DNA from: Semisulcospira habei
Lineage: Eukaryota > Mollusca > Gastropoda > Semisulcospiridae
DNA: 64,000 nucleotides
Direction: 5' to 3'
Assembly: GCA_036245525.1 (NCBI GenBank)
Contig: BTPG01000005.1
Coordinates: 120,736,417 to 120,800,416 of the forward strand
This document shows positions 12,069-55,900 of this stretch, piece by piece. Each line of letters begins with the position of its first letter. Within the stretch, counting starts at the first letter, position 1. The position numbers were made by a program, and so were the translations under genes. A model generated the notes under the pieces. It had not been told where the DNA came from, ran no database searches, and worked only from the letters and a program-made list of their open reading frames with translations.

Positions 12069-13304
12069 ATTGCAATATGGCTTGTGCAATGCTAACACTT
12101 AGCGCCTGAACTTGATGTGAATCAAAAGGGGAGGCAGTGGGGGCTAATCCCCTCTTCTCCCATCCTCTGGTATTAGGCGCTGAAAGATGGCTCGCTGTCA
12201 TAGTAGATGGTAAGGGAGGGTACTCCGTAGCAGCGGACAGTTGTAGAGAGAGAGAGGGAGGGAGAGAGAGAGAGAACTTTGAGTGTTTTCGAACACACAC
12301 ATACATTTTCGTACATTTCATTAGATGCATTTATTATGATTCTAGAAAAAGTTTGTATCACTTGGATTTGTACTCATAGTTGGGTAAAATGAAACAGACA
12401 CATGTAACAAACGAATGCCGGGATAATGCCCCCCCCCCCCCCCCCACCCCAACATTAGGGCACATTCAGTGTAAACTTCTAGTGTGTACAGACACGTTTT
12501 TGCTTAAATAAAAACGGCAATGTCCCACTCACAGCTTTCGAAACAATTACAACAAACTGGTGCGCTTTCTCAGTGCATTCTATAAAGGCCTGTCAGCGGT
12601 CTTTGATAAAATACAGCTCAGAAATCTGCATTCTAAATAATATAGTTACTGCATCTAGTTTTTTTTTAAAACCAGAATTGCCAAAAATGAGCAATGCCAA
12701 AAGAAATTATTAAAAGATAAACTTGGGTGCCAGCAAGTTTTACAAATACAACAGAAACTATAAACACCCATCATACATGCAACATGAACACAAAGTGTCC
12801 CAAACACACAATGCACCTAAAAGCATCGCAGGTACAGTACTGAAAATAGCTTGCTTTCATCTGCTTATAATGCATAACCAGAAATGTTTCTGTCTCTGTT
12901 TATCTGTTAAAACAACATCCCCTGAGTTAGGCCTTTAATCTGAAAAAAAAAATCCCATATCATAAACATAAAGACACTGGTCGTCTCCCTCAATTCGTTA
13001 TAGCAGTAGTGAATCGAGAAAGACGACCAATGTGACATGAACACACACACAAGCTAAAGAATGAGAACATCCACCACCACCCTCCCCTGCCCCCCCCCCC
13101 CCCCCACCCCAACATGTTAAAAAAAAATCAAGACGTAAAGTTTAATTAACCATCTGTCTCACGAAATCACTTCGAGCATGCTCATGAGAAGAACAACAAC
13201 AACAAAAAAGACTCAAAAACGACCAATACCTAGCCCCATTCTGTATGCCTACAACCACCGGGGTTGTATTAATAATGCTGGTGGCAGTGATTGCAAGTGG
13301 GGGT
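12069..13304. other. Non-coding, low-complexity tracts
   Basis: Holds a short (GA)n at 12245-12275, poly-C tracts near 12430 and 13091, and no credible open frame. Confidence 0.5.
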
Positions 13305-13384
13305 TTAACTCATTCGAGATGTGCCGCCTCCGGATACGCGGCTTATGCCGTATATCCGGAGGCGGCACATCTCGAATGAGTTAA
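13305..13384. mobile_element. TTAA-flanked perfect hairpin MITE (CTCATTCGAG subfamily)
   Basis: About 80 bp bounded by TTAA. The arms TTAACTCATTCGAGATGTGC and their complement flank a small central loop, and the palindrome is nearly perfect. A second copy lies at 13757. Confidence 0.8.
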
Positions 13385-13756
13385 TGGTTCTTATGTTTAG
13401 ATACAAACCCTAACACTCCTCGCATCATGCGTTGTCAGAGAATGCTGAAGTGTAAAGATGCCTCCCCTGAGAAGTAGTCCTCAGAGAAATTGCCTCAGAC
13501 ACAGTACACATACAAAGGAGTGTAGATGAGGTTGGATGAGGGGCGTGGGGGATGTGGACAGTGGGATGGGGTGGAATAAAGAACACCACACACAAAACAT
13601 ACCCTTATATAAAGCTTTACAGAAACCAGCTTGAACAAGTAATGGGCATCCAACGCATTTGTCTTTACTGCAAACCATGCATCCGAAACAAACTCCGACT
13701 TCGAAAGTGGACAAAGATTTACCATATCTGTGTCAACACATTGCTGCATATGTACT

Positions 13757-13840
13757 TTAACTCATTCGAGACGTGTCGCCTCCGGATACGCGGCTTATGC
13801 CGTGTATATGGAGGCGGCATGTCTCAGTCGAATGAGTTAA
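13757..13840. mobile_element. TTAA-flanked hairpin MITE, second copy
   Basis: Same subfamily as 13305-13384, with a few substitutions (ACGTGTCGCC) and a 4-bp CAGT insertion in the right arm. Confidence 0.78.
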
Positions 13841-14890
13841 TACGATTGACTGGTTTATCGGGGGAGAGGGGAGTGGGGGAATTGCGTGCTGGCCTTTAAT
13901 TTTTTTTTTTTTTTTTGTTTGTCTGCAATTGCATGACCTGATATACCGGTAACATCACATTTGATTATCTTGCACTATCGTCACCATTTAAGTGTCCCTG
14001 GCAATTCTGGTGGAGGTGATTACAAAATCGCTACCGATACCAAAAAGGTTAACTCATTTGACACGTGCCACATCTCCCACCACTAGAAAGACAGACGCAT
14101 TTCACTTCACAACAAAAATGACGAGAAATCTTTTTCTGATGAGTGTTTTCAATGTGTGTCAAAATTTATGAACGTGAGCCGGCTAAAAACAACAAGTCAG
14201 ACTGATGCTGGACTAGAAAATGACAAATACCACAAAAATAAGTGCATGTGCCAGCTGCAGAAAAGTACGGGAAATCTTTGTCCAATAATTTGGTTTTTTT
14301 CCAAAAGCAACAACAGCAAAACCGACCAACTAAAGCAGGAAAATATGAAAACAAACGATACATGTACCATAAACCTGAGTATAACATCAAAATATGGATC
14401 AGGATCAAAACGTGACGTGTACTATTTACACGAAATCACATAAGGGATATATTTGCTTGTGACCCCTCGAAATATACAACGAACTGACGAACATTTAAAT
14501 GTACAAACGTCTACAGAAAAAAACAACAGTCTAAAATCAATGTCAAACACGTCAATCGGCACTCATGACAGCCGAGGAGCAGACACACATATCCAGAATT
14601 TATTCTAGCAAGAAATCTTTCTGTTACAGGACAGAAACGGTGTTCTCCCAGTTATGTAACTCGCGAAAAATACAATGTGACATGAGAATGGAGATGTGAG
14701 ACGCATTGTCACAAAAATCAGAGAACTTACAATCCAATTATCTTTTACTATGTACCTGTAGTTGACACAGTGTTGATGTGACCCTTGATCACACTTGATA
14801 TGATTTTATTATTTACATGCATGCATAATGTTTTTGGCATAATGATTAGTTGTGAAATGGAAATTGTTGAGTAATAAGATTATGGTACAA
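13841..14890. other. No gene seen
   Basis: Non-coding DNA downstream of the host gene. A plus-strand TTTATT at 14805-14810 (minus AATAAA) is a possible distal polyadenylation signal for the EF-hand gene. Confidence 0.35.
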
Positions 14891-14999
14891 CCCGATGCGC
14901 AAAAGGCCATCGGGCCGACGTTGGCCGCCGTTGGCCCGCGCACGGCCGTGCGCAGGCCAACAGCGGCCGACGTCGGCCCGATGGCCTTTGCGCACTGGG
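14891..14999. mobile_element. GC-rich hairpin MITE (GCGCAAAAGGCC family)
   Basis: Inverted arms GCGCAAAAGGCCATCGGGCC and their complement flank a GC-rich palindromic centre (GCGCACGGCCGTGCGC). At least five relatives occur in the window. No TTAA ends. Confidence 0.75.
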
Positions 15000-15702
15000 A
15001 AGGAGACAACGCCCACAATTCACACATGTGCATATTGTGTTGTAAACACAGTACAAGTCCAAACGAAGTGGGTGTATAATGTTAAAAATATCACAGACTA
15101 TACTTATTACTTTGCAAAATCGCATGAGGAATGACATTAAAAAAAAACACGCTGACTTTAGCCGCGACTGCAACGAAACGTACACACATTTTGTACACAC
15201 GTTTTTTTTAAAATCACATGCATCTTACAATAGACCACGTACACAAAACACTAAATGAATTATACTACATATAATATGATAACTGGATCTATCGTACCCA
15301 ATAACAACTTAAGTTACATAAGACATAAATGGACAAAATCTTAAATAAATCAGTTTAAGTCAAATTAAGCTATACGACCAGCTTTCACTGAAAGAATTGC
15401 CCTACCCAAATACAATATTAAATACAAAGAGTCATGACGGCATGACATTTATAATTCTGCCACAGCAGGTTCTATGTTACTTGTTTATCCTTTGCTAAGA
15501 TAACAGCCGCTACATGTAAACCATAAGTAAACAATAAACTAAAAAATGTCCTGTCCTCAAGTACAGAACTAAAGCCAATACAATAAATATATGATAAATC
15601 AATACTTTCGAATAAAAAAAAAACAACCCAACTGTTCACATGTTTACAGAATTCAAGATACCCAGAAAAGCGGGTGAAAATGTCTAACAAAGCAGTTTTG
15701 TA
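15000..15702. other. No gene seen; likely 3' UTR side of the EF-hand gene
   Basis: AT-rich sequence without a credible open frame or long repeat. Confidence 0.4.
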
Positions 15703-15894
15703 TTAACCCCTTCCCTGCCACTAAATACTTCACGAATCAAATGACCCATAACAGTTTCGCAGGAACCTGGGACGCAGATAAGTGGAGCCAGCAATAGGCA
15801 AGGATCCTCGTGAGCCCCAGCACGCGCCCGGAGTCATGACGATCTTTGCCTCTTTCAGTTGGATAGCATTAAAGGTGTCCCGAGGGTGAATGGG

Positions 15895-15898
<4 letters not shown>
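15703..15898. mobile_element. TTAA-bounded MITE ending on the host gene stop codon
   Basis: Starts TTAACCCCTTCCCTGCC and ends GGTGAATGGGTTAA. The centre carries the GGATCCTCGTGAGCCCC family core, more decayed than other copies. Its right-hand TTAA overlaps the stop codon of the minus-strand gene. Confidence 0.65.
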
Positions 15899-46514
<30,616 letters not shown>

Positions 46515-46698
46515 CTGAAACAAAGGAATAAATTTACTGGTGAAATGAGCGGTACGTTGGTCCCGAAGCGACATACTTACAAACAACGCATTACACACAT
46601 ACACCCAACCAAACCACCACCCACCCAAACAAACAAAAAAACTTCTATCTGAAACCAAGAAAACAAATCTTTGATAAAATTAGAGATTGAAATGCCGG

Positions 46699-46925
46699 TT
46701 AACCCATTTAGCCCCAACACACTACAGCAAGAGGTGCAACGACCATGATAATTCAAGGGTAGTGCCAGATTAGCTTGGCACCTGATGCCGCCAAAGCTAA
46801 TCTGGCACTGCCCTTGAATTATGGTCGATCCAACTCCAAAAATTGATAAACAGTCGCAAAGTGCCCCCTCGCCCCCCCCCCCCCCACCAATTTCGGATAC
46901 GCAGCCTTGGGGCTAAATGGGTTAA
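46699..46925. mobile_element. TTAA-type MITE, TTGGCGCC core
   Basis: TTAACCCATTTAGCCCCAAC to GGGGCTAAATGGGTTAA. The right arm holds a poly-C expansion. It lies just upstream of the first recognised exon. Confidence 0.75.
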
Positions 46926-47064
46926 TGATTGCTGATCAAATCATTTCCATGTGGCCGTGATCCTGTGAAGAAACATTCGTTTCACGAGTAAATCGGTAAA
47001 GCAAAGGACGTCCTCGTGTCATTTATTACATAATTAACCACGCCAGAACAGTGACCAATACGCA

Positions 47065-47342
47065 GCTGCAAGAGGCACAGATCCACATGAACTCCATAGC
47101 ACCACACGGCTGCAGAAGCCCCATGGGCTCGATTATGATCTATGCCGCTGCGGCTTCCACATGGAACCATGTTTCTGGGACGCCTGGGAGCCTCTGAAAT
47201 CGAATTTACGCCGATTTCAAATGCACAATCTGCTTGAAGCCATTGGTATTGTATTAACGCCCCTGCGCATGCAGCCACCGTCACGGTCACATGCACATTC
47301 GCGGCCAGCCGCATCACGATGCGGCTGGTCGCGAATGAGTTA
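47065..47342. mobile_element. CTCATGAG-like hairpin plus TTAA hairpin
   Basis: A decayed AAGAGGCACAGATCCACATG hairpin lies at 47069-47150. A hairpin from TTAACGCCCCTGCGCATGCA to GGCTGGTCGCGAATGAGTTAA lies at 47254-47342, with TTAA ends and an imperfect centre. Confidence 0.5.
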
Positions 47343-48362
47343 ATAGACATCTCGTGTAAAGAACCTAGTACACCACGTTGCTCGTCTTGTAGCTCATTTA
47401 TTGCAAAAGATTATACGACCTCGAGAGCTAGAGTGTAGTGCTTAAGTGGTTTGGTGCCAATGAGTCACTATTCCTGAGCTATCAAGTCTGGCATGTAATA
47501 AAAAGTAGTATGATAAGACAAAGTGAATCTAACCCACTCGGCTGGCTCACTCAACATTCGCCTTGCCTACAGAGCTGACCATTGTAATGAAGAAATATAC
47601 GGTTTAACCTACACTCCGAAAGAAAAGTTTCCACCGGCAAGGACAGATCCTCATGAGCCCCTGCAGGATGCTGAGGTGCTCATGGATCCTGACACAGATC
47701 CTCATGAGCCCCTGTAGGATGCAGGGGCTCATAAATTTATATCTTTGTATGTACTCCATAAAGTTTTTCCTTCTTTGACACATGTATTGATATAAGCAAG
47801 TTAACATTCATGAATTTGTTTGATATACTTTCCCTTCCCAAATCCCTTGCGCGCCAAGATTCGATCTTGATGACTGATAAGCACTTTGTTCAAAACGGAA
47901 ACTAAACGAAAAATATTTTCATACGGCAACATTAACAAGCTTCCTATATGTAGTTGTAATGAAATACTTCTTAGTTTGTACGAACGCTCAAAGTTTACAT
48001 CCTATACACAAACACAAACGAAAAACAGACGCCAGGAAACGTGCGAATCGCTGAACTGTCTAACTGATTCGGAAATTGACTAGCTAGCATATGTCGACAA
48101 CCTGAGAAAAGAACTAAATAAACAAACCTGCTGGTATTTTCCGCAATTATTTGTGACCGATCTAGTAACAAGTAGAATTTACTCAGTAACACGCACGCTT
48201 ATACAAAGCACTGGATGTGCTCATAGACGAAATCTACCATGCTGCCGGATTCGACAGCGATATGCAGTCGTCTGCCATTCATGTGTTTTGTCTAATCACC
48301 GCAATCGGCCGCAAAATGTTTTGTTTTGTTTTGTTTTGGACTGGATACATAAATTATACTGA
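47343..48362. other. No gene seen; CTCATGAG-type repeat at 47640-47755
   Basis: Two CACAGATCCTCATGAGCCCC-like segments 60 bp apart form an imperfect hairpin/duplication. The remainder is AT-rich and unremarkable. Confidence 0.45.
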
Positions 48363-48526
48363 GCAACATTTTGCTTGATATAGTGCCGATAACCGACAGA
48401 TGTGATTACTTGACCCGAATCAAATGTCCTCGTCTTGCGGCACGGACACTAAAGTTTTTGATTCGGGTCTCGTAATCACATCGTTGTGAGTGCCTGTTAT
48501 CGGGACTATATCAAGCAAAATGCTGG
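48363..48526. mobile_element. 164-bp inverted-repeat element
   Basis: Arms CATTTTGCTTGATATAGTGC / complement, and further in TGTGATTAC..GACCCGAATC / complement. Arms of about 65 bp with scattered mismatches flank a 30-bp loop. No TTAA; family not recognised. Confidence 0.65.
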
Positions 48527-48996
48527 TCAACTTTATAATATCAGCTATTTTTCTGAAATTATTGTGTTGCGTCCATAAAGGTTCGGGTAAAAGCTGATAA
48601 CAGGTAGCACAACTTAAGGGTGCACTGGGGGTACTCATCATTTAGTAATGCTTTCTCTGTCAACACTTCCATTAATCACAGTGGATTGATAGTGCTCAGC
48701 GCTGTATTGTTGGAAATCGTCAAGAATGGCCGTAAGCCGAGTTGGTCAAGTAGGTATTACGCATAATTGGTCACTGGAAGGAAAACGCCCACACCCCACA
48801 ATGGCCGTTACTTCCATCCGTCCCGCCTTGACGGTTTTAGGCGCAATGGTTACCTCAGTCGAACCGCTACGCTAGTGGCCATGCGTAACGGATCCAGAAG
48901 GCCTAGAACCGTCCTGGCTAGTTACCATGAAAATGTCAGACGTTCGGGAAAATGCCAAAACGTACGAGTGTCCTCTTAAGACTATATTACATGATA

Positions 48997-49319
48997 GTTT
49001 ACTCATTATGCCCGAGGTACGAAATCCCCACATTTTGGAGTTATCATCTGAGGACGGCATTACAATTCAGGAGACGGATCAACCATGATAGTTCTAGGGT
49101 GGTGGCAGAATAACTTGGCGCCTATGGGCGCCAAGCTATTCTGCCACTACCCTTGAACTATCATGGTCAAGCCATATCTTGCTGTGGTGTGTCGCGGGCA
49201 GAATGAGTTAAAGGACAGTTCACCGATAGTTCACCTTGGCGCCAAGCTATTCTGGGACTACCTTTGAACTATCATGGTCGATCTATATTTTCTTGTAGTG
49301 TCAGATCTGAAAGGGTTAA
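48997..49319. mobile_element. TTGGCGCC-core MITE plus partial second copy
   Basis: 48997-49211: TTTACTCATTATGCCCGAGG to CAGAATGAGTTAA, with a well-kept core. 49212-49319 is the right half of another copy ending GAAAGGGTTAA, so two elements share an edge. Confidence 0.68.
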
Positions 49320-49822
49320 TGACTGCACGGAATGCAAATACAAAACAAACCCCGATACCACTACAGTAAAATAGTGGAGATATTATTGTCAGTACAAACG
49401 CGAGACTGTAAGAATTACGTCTTCGGCAGTTTGAAAACGGTCTAATAAATTGTCACTGCACCCCCAATTAACTCTGACTGAAACGAGGTCAGTGAGCGAT
49501 AAAGCTGTAGAAAAAAGATACGATCAACAGGTCGTAATGTTGACAAACGGCTGAAGAGAAATCGGTGTAGACAAGAACGATGAGCCATTAACGACAAGAA
49601 CACCGGTGCTCAACCTTCCATTTAACGTAATGGTTCTTTTCACACACACGGCACTTCCCCCCTCCCCCACTCCCCTACCCTTCCCCCACCCTCACCGCCG
49701 CTCCCACTACTACTGCTCCGTAAGTACTCGCAAAAAGTTTGCAACGGCAAGCTTTACTTTTTAAACACTAGATTTACTTGGTTGTACTTGTCGGCACTCT
49801 CGCCGTTGCGAGGAAACACTTC
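49320..49822. other. No gene seen
   Basis: Non-coding DNA with C-rich patches near 49655-49700. Confidence 0.5.
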
Positions 49823-49930
49823 CCCCAGTAGCAAAACGCGTTCGGGTCTACGACGGCCGCAGTGGGCCCGCGCACAGCCGTGTGCGGGCCCACTGCGGCC
49901 GTCGTGGGCCCGAGGACCTTTGCTTACTTT
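49823..49930. mobile_element. GC-rich hairpin MITE (GGGCCCACGACG subfamily)
   Basis: Arms CAGTAGCAAAACGCGTTCGG / complement; strong centre GGGCCCGCGCACAGCCGTG/TGCGGGCCC. Confidence 0.75.
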
Positions 49931-50240
49931 GCCTGATAGAGCCCTAGTAAATCGTAATAGTTATCAGCCGCCATGCCCTTTCAATGGCTATGACGACTAT
50001 GACTATGAGTACGATTGACTCAAGCGGCTCGCAGTCATTCGAGCACTTTCCATCGCAGATGCAAAATATGTCCAACTGACAATCAAGTGACCGAGTTGCA
50101 TCATATTCCCCGACCGACACTGGTCAAAATGGAAGGCTCCTCTGAGCCCATTTTAACAATTCTCAAAATATAGGGCAATTCCTGTACGGAGTGCAGGACT
50201 GTGAAAAGGAATGCCACACGCAGAGAATGTTTCAACGCGT

Positions 50241-50277
<37 letters not shown>

Positions 50278-50360
50278 TTGAGACAAAGTCCACAGAAAAA
50301 CACACCTAGTCTTTATTCATAATTAATGACTGAAAGAAAAACGCTTTAAACGCAGTGATT

Positions 50361-50456
50361 AAAGGTCCTAGGGCCCACGACGCCCGCAGTGGGCCCGCGC
50401 ACGGTTGTGCGCGGACCCACCCCGGTCGTCGTGGGCCCGCACGTTCTTCTACTGGG
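50361..50456. mobile_element. GC-rich hairpin MITE (GGGCCCACGACG subfamily)
   Basis: GGTCCTAGGGCCCACGACGC / decayed complement; 440 bp from the previous member. Confidence 0.7.
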
Positions 50457-52145
50457 GTTGAGTCACCATGCATACGTCAATTTCCAAGTTCGCGTTGTGC
50501 GTTTTCTAAGCATACATAATATATAGAATGTTCGCGCAGATCGAGACAATCATTCGAGGAGAGCCCTCAAATTACGGATTTACTGGAGCATGGTCCTATC
50601 TATGTTCTGTGATAAATGCATATAAAAGATTTGAAAAATCACGTAATCATGTCGTATTCAAGCTCCTCGCAAAAAAAGTATAAGCGGGAGGTTCGTGCCT
50701 AATGTCAAACTATCACTATCCACTTCAAGTGCTAACAATTAGCATATGCAACTGGCACAGAAGCGCATAAGTTCGCGCTGAATACACGGTCTAATGATGC
50801 CCGATGCATCTGTCACGAACCAAATTTACGCCTGTGTCCCTCTGACGTAGAAGGTCATAGAGATTTAAACGTTTCAGCGAACCACTAGAAAGGGCATTGA
50901 CAACTTCAAGTACGGCATGGAAATTTTCTCTCGGTGCCAACCAACGCGATTATTTGGCCAACAAAACACCGAACGACTCCGTCTTACAAGAGCGGGCAAA
51001 GAGAGCTGTGTTGTTCCTGACAAAAACTCCTACCCACTAAACTGTCGTAGAAAAGAACATCCGCAGTTTGAGCCAGTTGCCGTCAGCATGAGGCACTGAC
51101 TTTCACAAGCCCCTGTGACTCCACGGACTCATGCGAGTCTATGTCCTTTAGATGTGTTGTCGTCTTGCACGTTGTCCTGGCGAAACACCTCTAGTTTACT
51201 GTCGCACCTACGCTTAATCCCGAATACACTCCAATTTTGCGGTACATTTGAGGCCTATTTCGGCCAGCAAGAGACATAGATTCTAATGAGCCCCTGCGAC
51301 TGCAGGGACTTATGAGGATCTATGTTTCTTGCAGATGGGACTGAGCTGCGTTGGTCCCTAACAAGTCACAGAAACGTCTCTCCACTAAACGGTCGTACGT
51401 TTAGCCTTGATAATACCCTTAGTTGGAGGCACACCTGAGACCAGGCTAAAGCACCAAGAGACATATATTCTCATGAGCCCCTGCAGTCGCAGGTCCTCAT
51501 GATGATCTATGTCTCTTGCAGATGGGATAGACTGGCTTGGGAACCGTAAACCAAATAGTGCACTATGAGTGTGAAATAAATGCGACATCCGGTATCAATC
51601 CGTATCATACGACTTTTGCAACCTATGAATGTAAAATGAGCTGGAATACAGGCAGCAAGAGGCAATAAGTCTCACATAGCCAATGCCGCTCACGAACATG
51701 TATGCCATGGACAGATTATCACTATCAGGTCGAAAGGCCTGAAAATGAAAAACAGCTAAACGATAGGGCGGTATGGAACTCAATACAAATACAGTTCTAA
51801 CCTTCTCTTTAACGTAACTGTTACAGTAAATGTGTCCTGTAGACTATGCATGTATTTGATCACAGGTAGCAATACTGTGTTTTAGCAGAAATAAAATTCG
51901 ATTAAAAATATATATTAACGCCGAAACGCCGTAAGCCCACTGACTTGTTATTTACACCCGATCATACTTACCCTCCACCCCTCCCCTACCCCCCCCCCCC
52001 CCCGCCCACACACACACACTCCCCCGCCCCTACCCCCCCTCCCCCCCCCCCCCCCCCCCCCCCCCCCCCGTGCATGCTAAACAAGTACACGTCAGTTTAG
52101 ACTAAGTGCCAGAAAATATTTATTTTGACCGTAAAATGATTATTA

Positions 52146-52181
<36 letters not shown>

Positions 52182-52567
52182 CTCTCAATCCACGTCAACC
52201 AGACCCCACAGACTTGTTAAGGAAATTGTGTGCTGAGCTGTTTAGTTGGCCATTACGGCTCTAAATACCAAATGACGCATTATCAATTTATCGCACATGA
52301 TAGTTCAAGGGTTGTGCCTGATTAGCTTGGCGCCTCTAATAAAGCACTATGCTTGAGCCATACAAGACGGTCAGTACCCTGCAGTTGACGCTGGGAGAGC
52401 TACAGACATATCGGTATGACACCGATACTTCTGTTATTCTAACAACTGTGAAGAGAAGCGCTGGACCATGAAAGGCTTGATTCTAGCACGGACAATAAAA
52501 ACAGATTTCACAAGGTCATAGAGTCCACTTGAATATCAAATGGTTATTGTAACGGAAGGTTAGACGA
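50457..52567. other. Non-coding DNA with CTCATGAG hairpins
   Basis: Hairpins of the GATCCTCATGAGCCCC family at 51085-51150, 51268-51335 and 51452-51525, spaced about 185 bp apart. Poly-C tracts lie at 51980-52069 and (AAT)n at 52147-52180. No credible open frame. Confidence 0.55.
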
Positions 52568-52569
52568 GT

Positions 52570-52652
<83 letters not shown>
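52568..52652. repeat. (GT)n microsatellite
   Basis: About 42 GT units, followed 50 bp later by the right half of a TTGGCGCC MITE (52705-52791, ending AAAGAGTTAA). Confidence 0.95.
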
Positions 52653-52653
<1 letters not shown>

Positions 52654-52940
52654 TGTCTGTCTGTGCGTGCGTGTTCTTCGTGGTTTGTGTGTAGACATGT
52701 ACTGAAGGCGCCAAGCTAATCTAGTACTACCCTTGAATTATCATGGTCAACCAATCTCCTGCTGTAGGGTGTTGGCGCTGAAAGAGTTAAGCTGATTCAG
52801 ATTCAGCTTCAATGCTATACAACAACAGTTATCAACAGGCCAAAAGTTCAATCCAAACAGAAATGAATACAGTCCATGTATTAAGCTTACGCAAAAGAAT
52901 GTCATACTGAATTTTAAAACAAGATGGGATGAAACATAAT

Positions 52941-55900
52941 AGTCCATAAGCTAACCAGGTCTACCGTGCCCCCCCCCCTCCCCCCCCCATCCCCTCCCAG
53001 TACTCAATAAGATGAGTTTCAAAATGTACCTTACTATGTTTTGAGACGTTTAAGCCATGTTCCCCGAAAATCCTTAGGAACACACCAGAGATATAGCCGA
53101 TGGCGCAAGGGTACCCCCATTCACGCTCTTCGCACATGCTAAAATGAGGTTGTGAAACATTTTTTCTCTAAATAAATCAGAATTCATTCCAGAAGCCCAT
53201 ATCAGGCAATATTATGTTAAGGCACACCTTCTGCATCCTCAGAATGAAAAAAATATTGAATCTCTGGCTCACAGTGAAGGTAATTTGTGCACCCAGTAAA
53301 CGGCCATTTCCGCGAAATCACAAAAACAGACAAAAATAATGTGTCGGATGCCTTCGGACATTTTCTATAGCACTGACGGTCCATTTTAAGGCTTACATCA
53401 TTAAAACAGGATGTCACAATTATTATAAATTGGACTAGGTGACGCTGTGATCACTGTGAGAGCCACAGTGGTTTATTTTTATCCCTATCCCCAAGCTTTA
53501 AAATACACAAAATTAATTTTAAAAAAAATTACTAAAGTTATTCCATTTCATTTTGACCTCTCTTTACCTATTAATTTTCAATAATGTGAGCATAAAGTGC
53601 AAGAAAATAAGGAAAGTCGGCATCCTTTACGGTACGTTCGTGGTGAATGAAAGCTTTTTCCCATTTAAAATTGCCGAATTGGGAAACGTTCGTCGTTTCC
53701 GATGCCCTCAGAAATTTTGTATATAACTGATAGGTCTTTGTTAGGTTTTATTGGTTAGGATAGAGTACCACAGTTACTCCCAACCTGATTTTATGATGCT
53801 GTGATGCATTTAGGGGCAACAGTGGCTGAATTTGCTGCTCTACCCCCATTTTACCAGTACTCAAAGGAACGCAAAATGATCATAAAAATTGCTTACGTCA
53901 TAGTCCTCTGTTTAAATATTTTTTGTTGTTGCCAGTTTTCTTAAAAACGTATCCATATTGAGCATAAAAGTTCGTGATCATTTCATTAATTTAAATGTGA
54001 CCCATCAATTTAATTGTAACTAATTTTAACTGGCTGGTCTTTTAGGTGATATTTTACCTAGCGTAAGGCGGGTGTAGTAAGGTCTCCCCTTTTCCTTTCA
54101 TATATTTTCGTCTAGAAATGTGTAAATATGAATATGCGTAATAACGTTTCATGGTTGCTAAGAACCAAGACAATGTTATCAAAATACTTAGTTTCTACAT
54201 GTCCACCACGAGATCACCACTCTACCTTCTTCTGCAACGTTTAATTCCTTGATGGCCGTCTTTAAATCTTATATTGTTCTGGCTGCCAATAAGTAAACTG
54301 TCAAGAGCTTGGCAGCATGTTTTCAGAGTTTGGTGTACAGGGGCGTCTCTTCTGGTCAGAACTGCAAGCGGAACGCTTCTCTGTATGGACATGTTTGGAG
54401 AATGTGCTAAGGAGACTGATTTTCTACGCCATATTCACAAAGGGCTGTTTCTGCATGACCCAGTCTCAAGAGACGAGTCCATCAGGGTCAGTAGGGTCTG
54501 TGAACATTTGTAAAAGTTGTAAAAAAAATGACAAGGCTTTTTCAGGGCCCTGGAAAGTCTGCCAATTTCTGTCTTTTTCCTTAAAGTCTGTGAAAGTTTG
54601 TAAAAAAAATTACTAAGTGCTGACAAACTTTTGTCTACTTCTTTTTTTTTATCCCCAATTTGTGACTATTCCATTGCGAACGATCATGATGACGCTTGTT
54701 GCAAGTGATCTATATTTATCTCTGATCATAAAGTGACTGCATGGCCGTTCTGCCGAACATTCTGATGGGTGGTTTATGCTTCTACCGAGCTCCGCCATTC
54801 GCTAAGCGTTCTTTTATTTTGGTATCTCTTCATGCATTAGGCATGAAAGCTTCAAATGAGCTGCTGATACAGAGTGATCTAATTAATTTAAAGTGTGTAA
54901 ACCTTCAGGCTTCAGTTTGGGTTTGTGAAACGTTATGAAAGGTTTGTGAACTTCGTCCCTGCTTTCTGTACGGACCCTGTCCAGAGTAATCAGTGCATAG
55001 ATGAAAGATGGTGGCCTGGCTCTCCCTGTTCAGCTTGTTGATTTCGTCTGCCCACGGGCTGCAGCCGCCATTCTGCTGTTGCCAATCACTTTGTTGCTGT
55101 AGTGTCTTGTTTTCTTTACAGGAGGTTGTGATCTTGAGGTAGTCTGGCGCCTGCTTTGGCCAGGCAGTCAACCTCTCCATTCCCAGCTACTCCAGAATGC
55201 ACTGGAATGCACTATTTTGTGGAGAGGGCATCCAGTCTATCTTGAAGCTTCCTGGTGAGATCAGTGGATCAAGCTGCTGCCTTTCCCTAGCTAGTGTTCT
55301 GCTGCTGTGTTGAGCACCTGCAGATCTGTACGATAGTTGGAGCTGCTGCCGCCAGCTGTTAAAGAGAAGGAGGTAGTAGTGTGATCTGCACAACAGATGT
55401 ACACGCCACTTCCTTCATTCCGCATGGCGTCTTGTGAGGTACCACAGCTGCTGTGAGGGTAGCGCTTGTGCATAATCTCCAGCGAGTTGGCTTTGTGCAG
55501 TGCCGCGATCTTTGGCAAAGAGTCCTGGAACATTGTTTATGTTGTCTAGAAGGCTCTTTCGAGATGTCCAGGTATCTAAAGAGAGCTCTTCACACATCTT
55601 TGGGCTTGGTTTCAGGACATCAGTTTTAGCAATTTGCAGGACCTTCAGTTGGCGGTTCAGACTTGGGCGTTTCTGACGGTTCTTGGTCTGCTCCTGTAGT
55701 CTCCCATGCTGTCGGTGTTTAGTAAGTCTCTTCATCGTGTGTGCTGTTCTGCGTTCCAGTGGCTCCAATGTCCTCCATTTCCTAAATTGGGGTGCTCCAG
55801 ATGGCACTAAGAATGTCACTGCATCATGAGAATGACCCATGTTCTGCATCTTGTCAAGCCTGGCTTTTTTGGTTTTTTAGGCAGTGTTTCATGTTGTCGA

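Noticed and set aside
12417..12447. Poly-C and poly-G tracts as regulatory G-quadruplexes
   Set aside because: Possible in principle, but they are simple homopolymers scattered through repeats with no promoter context.
46515..46658. ATG-initiated extension of the first recognised exon
   Set aside because: A strong pyrimidine tract and CAG lie at 46515, and the extension (hydrophobic, Gly/Trp-rich) looks like intron read-through.
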